A model generated the notes under the pieces. That model made no database searches and had not been told where the DNA came from. It was given only the letters and a program-made list of their open reading frames with translations. The position numbers and the translations under genes are program-made. Of a stretch of DNA of 64,000 nucleotides, positions 62,590 through 64,000 are shown one piece after another. This DNA comes from Malania oleifera. Its lineage: Eukaryota; Streptophyta; Magnoliopsida; Santalales; Ximeniaceae. Numbering within the stretch: position 1 is the stretch's first letter; every line of letters starts with the position of its first letter. The DNA is taken from the NCBI RefSeq assembly GCF_029873635.1, contig NC_080420.1:33440231-33504230 (forward strand), written 5' to 3'.

Positions 62590-64000
62590 GTAAGGAAGCA
62601 AGCGGCTGGAAGGCTGGAAAGGAGAATTATTCTCTTTGGGTGTAGAAATACTCTCATACAGGCCAGCTTTTTTAATATTCCTCTGTTCTTTTTCATCTCT
62701 TTTTAGGATTCCAAGAGGGGTAGCTCAAAAGCTTGAGCAGGTCCTGAGGGATGTTCTTTGGTCAGGTGTAAGGGGGGGAGGATAGATCATTTGGTTAAGT
62801 GGCAAGTGGTGTGTAGGTTGAAGGAAGAGGGAGGGTAGGGTCTTTGTCATATGGTCTCTAAAAATATTGCCATGTTAGCTAAATGGTTGTAGCAATTTCC
62901 CTTGAAGGTGAATTTCCTTCAGCACAAAGTTATAGAAAGTAAATTTGGCTTACAAGATACCAGGTGGGATGCTAATTAGGGCTTCATAATTTCTTACGTC
63001 CCTTGGTGGTTCACTTTGCAGGTTTACCCTTTCTTCTCTAACAAAGTTTTAACTGGGTTGAGGTAATCATATTTGGTTTTGGAAGATGCTTGGAAGGGAG
63101 CCTGCATTATTCTGTTCATTTGCTTAATTGTATCATCTTTCTTCTCGCCACTATGATGTGATTTCTTCCTTTCTTATTCTTGACAAGGATTCTTTTCATT
63201 GAGATTTCATTTTAGGACTTAAATGATCAAGTTGGAGGAGGAGCATTTTTTTGACTGGAGGGTTGTTATATCCCCAGTAGGAGTGATGGTAGAATTTGGA
63301 GACTGGATTGATCAGATGATAATTCATGTGAATCTTTCTTCTATCACCTTATTAAGGCTGATGTGTCTTTTCCACTTCATCACGGTATAAGGAATGCAAA
63401 AGTTCCTTTACGATAAAGATATTATGTTTAGCCAGTGAGTCAGTGACCCTTAATAGAGTTAATACAACAATCTGCTGCTGGGCAGGAGGCCTTTTAAAGC
63501 CTTGTCTCAAAATATGTGTCTCATGTGTTGTGGGAGTAGCTCTGGGGATGTGTCTCTTTTGTTTATACACTGTTAATTTCTTGGGGTACTATTTGGCCTA
63601 CCTGGTGAAGTATGGGTCTGTCCAAAGTCAGCGGAGGAGCTCTTGACTATTCCTTTCATTGGTTTTGGGAAGGGTAAGGATGTTGAGAGGCAAAGGAAGT
63701 GTGCTCTTTGTGCTGGGTTATGGGGAATGTTGTCAGAAAGAATGCTAGAATTTTTTCTGGAAAGGGATTCTCAATGGATCTTCTTTGAGAAAGGGTGCAG
63801 TATTTGCCTTCTCATTGAGCTTACAGTGCAGGCTGTTTTAAGGGCTGCCATTTCCAGGATGTTAACCGAGATTGAGTGCCATTATTAAGCTGGTGCTGAC
63901 TTTGCTTTCCCTTTTTCCATGTTTACAACCTCTTCTCCTCCTCTTTGCACCTATTTCACCCTGTTAGTTCCAATAAAGCTTCTTTTTTCTATAAACCCAC
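62590..64000 (+). mobile_element. L1 LINE ORF2 3' fragment, plus strand, runs to window end
   Basis: Plus frames give IPRGVAQKLEQVLRDVLWSG (62709-62770), DHLVKWQVVCRLKEEG and HMVSKNIAMLAKWL (62850-62890), the segment after the RT domain. It continues with KVIESKFGLQDTRW to about 63890 and a T/A-rich end (CAATAAAGCTTC near 63971). The frames are broken. It is antisense to RPOT, in whose upstream intron it presumably lies. Confidence 0.75.

Noticed and set aside
52941-64000. Upstream RPOT exons inside the window
   Set aside because: I looked on the minus strand for the expected YPHNLDFRGRAYP, EDPFQCLA and ISHIPVHQ type stretches and found none; they must lie beyond 64000.

Overview
The window is nuclear DNA of a plant, probably a woody eudicot. 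It is AT-rich, almost gene-free and packed with nested LTR retrotransposons, LINEs and hAT-type MITEs. The one host gene I can support is a phage-type (T7-like) organellar RNA polymerase of the RPOT family on the minus strand. Its last ten coding exons lie between 52940 and 22577 and together encode 300 residues plus stop, from the motif A aspartate to the conserved C-terminus. All ten exons have GT-AG borders and compatible phases. They carry motif A (DGSCNGLQH), motif B ([14 protein letters not shown]) and motif C (VHDSYWTH). The remaining N-terminal exons, roughly 690 residues by family length, must lie beyond base 64000. About 29.5 kb of intron separates 0.9 kb of coding sequence, and the intron entering the first visible exon is itself longer than 11 kb.

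Left third (1-21 kb), intergenic retrotransposon nest. 1-1451 is the 3' end of a plus-strand Ty3/Gypsy LTR, which cuts into the 3' LTR of a non-coding minus-strand LTR element (1452-7143, SIRE/LARD-like) that itself carries hAT MITEs. That element interrupts the gag region of an Ogre/Tat-like Ty3 element (7144 to about 21 kb, minus strand: gag, ORF1, tRNA-Arg-type primer site, 5' LTR). A Tekay-like Ty3 element (9880-18586) with two 2.1 kb LTRs and a perfect CTCAT target-site duplication interrupts ORF1 of the Ogre-like element.

Middle (22.5-41 kb), 3' half of the RPOT gene. The 15 kb intron 24600-39615 holds a rearranged Copia cluster (25741-34949) with LTRs in opposite orientation, a second complete but mutated Copia element (29235-34137, Tork/TNT1-like) inside it, a 5'-truncated L1 (36213-37762) and a hAT element with 8-bp TSD (38138-39005).

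Right (41-64 kb), 5' side of the visible gene. The introns hold an L1 ORF2 fragment, an L1 ORF1 fragment and two copies of one short LTR family (called family B here: 41932-43986 plus, 55905-61812 minus). Both copies have perfect 5-bp TSDs and keep only a protease-like remnant. The minus copy has an RTE LINE in its 3' LTR, and that LINE carries a 699-bp hAT MITE with perfect 8-bp TSD. A last L1 fragment runs to the window end.

Every mobile-element reading frame is broken by stops, frameshifts or deletions, so none looks autonomous. No tRNA, rRNA or CRISPR was seen. Clade names for elements are from recognised protein motifs and could not be checked by search.
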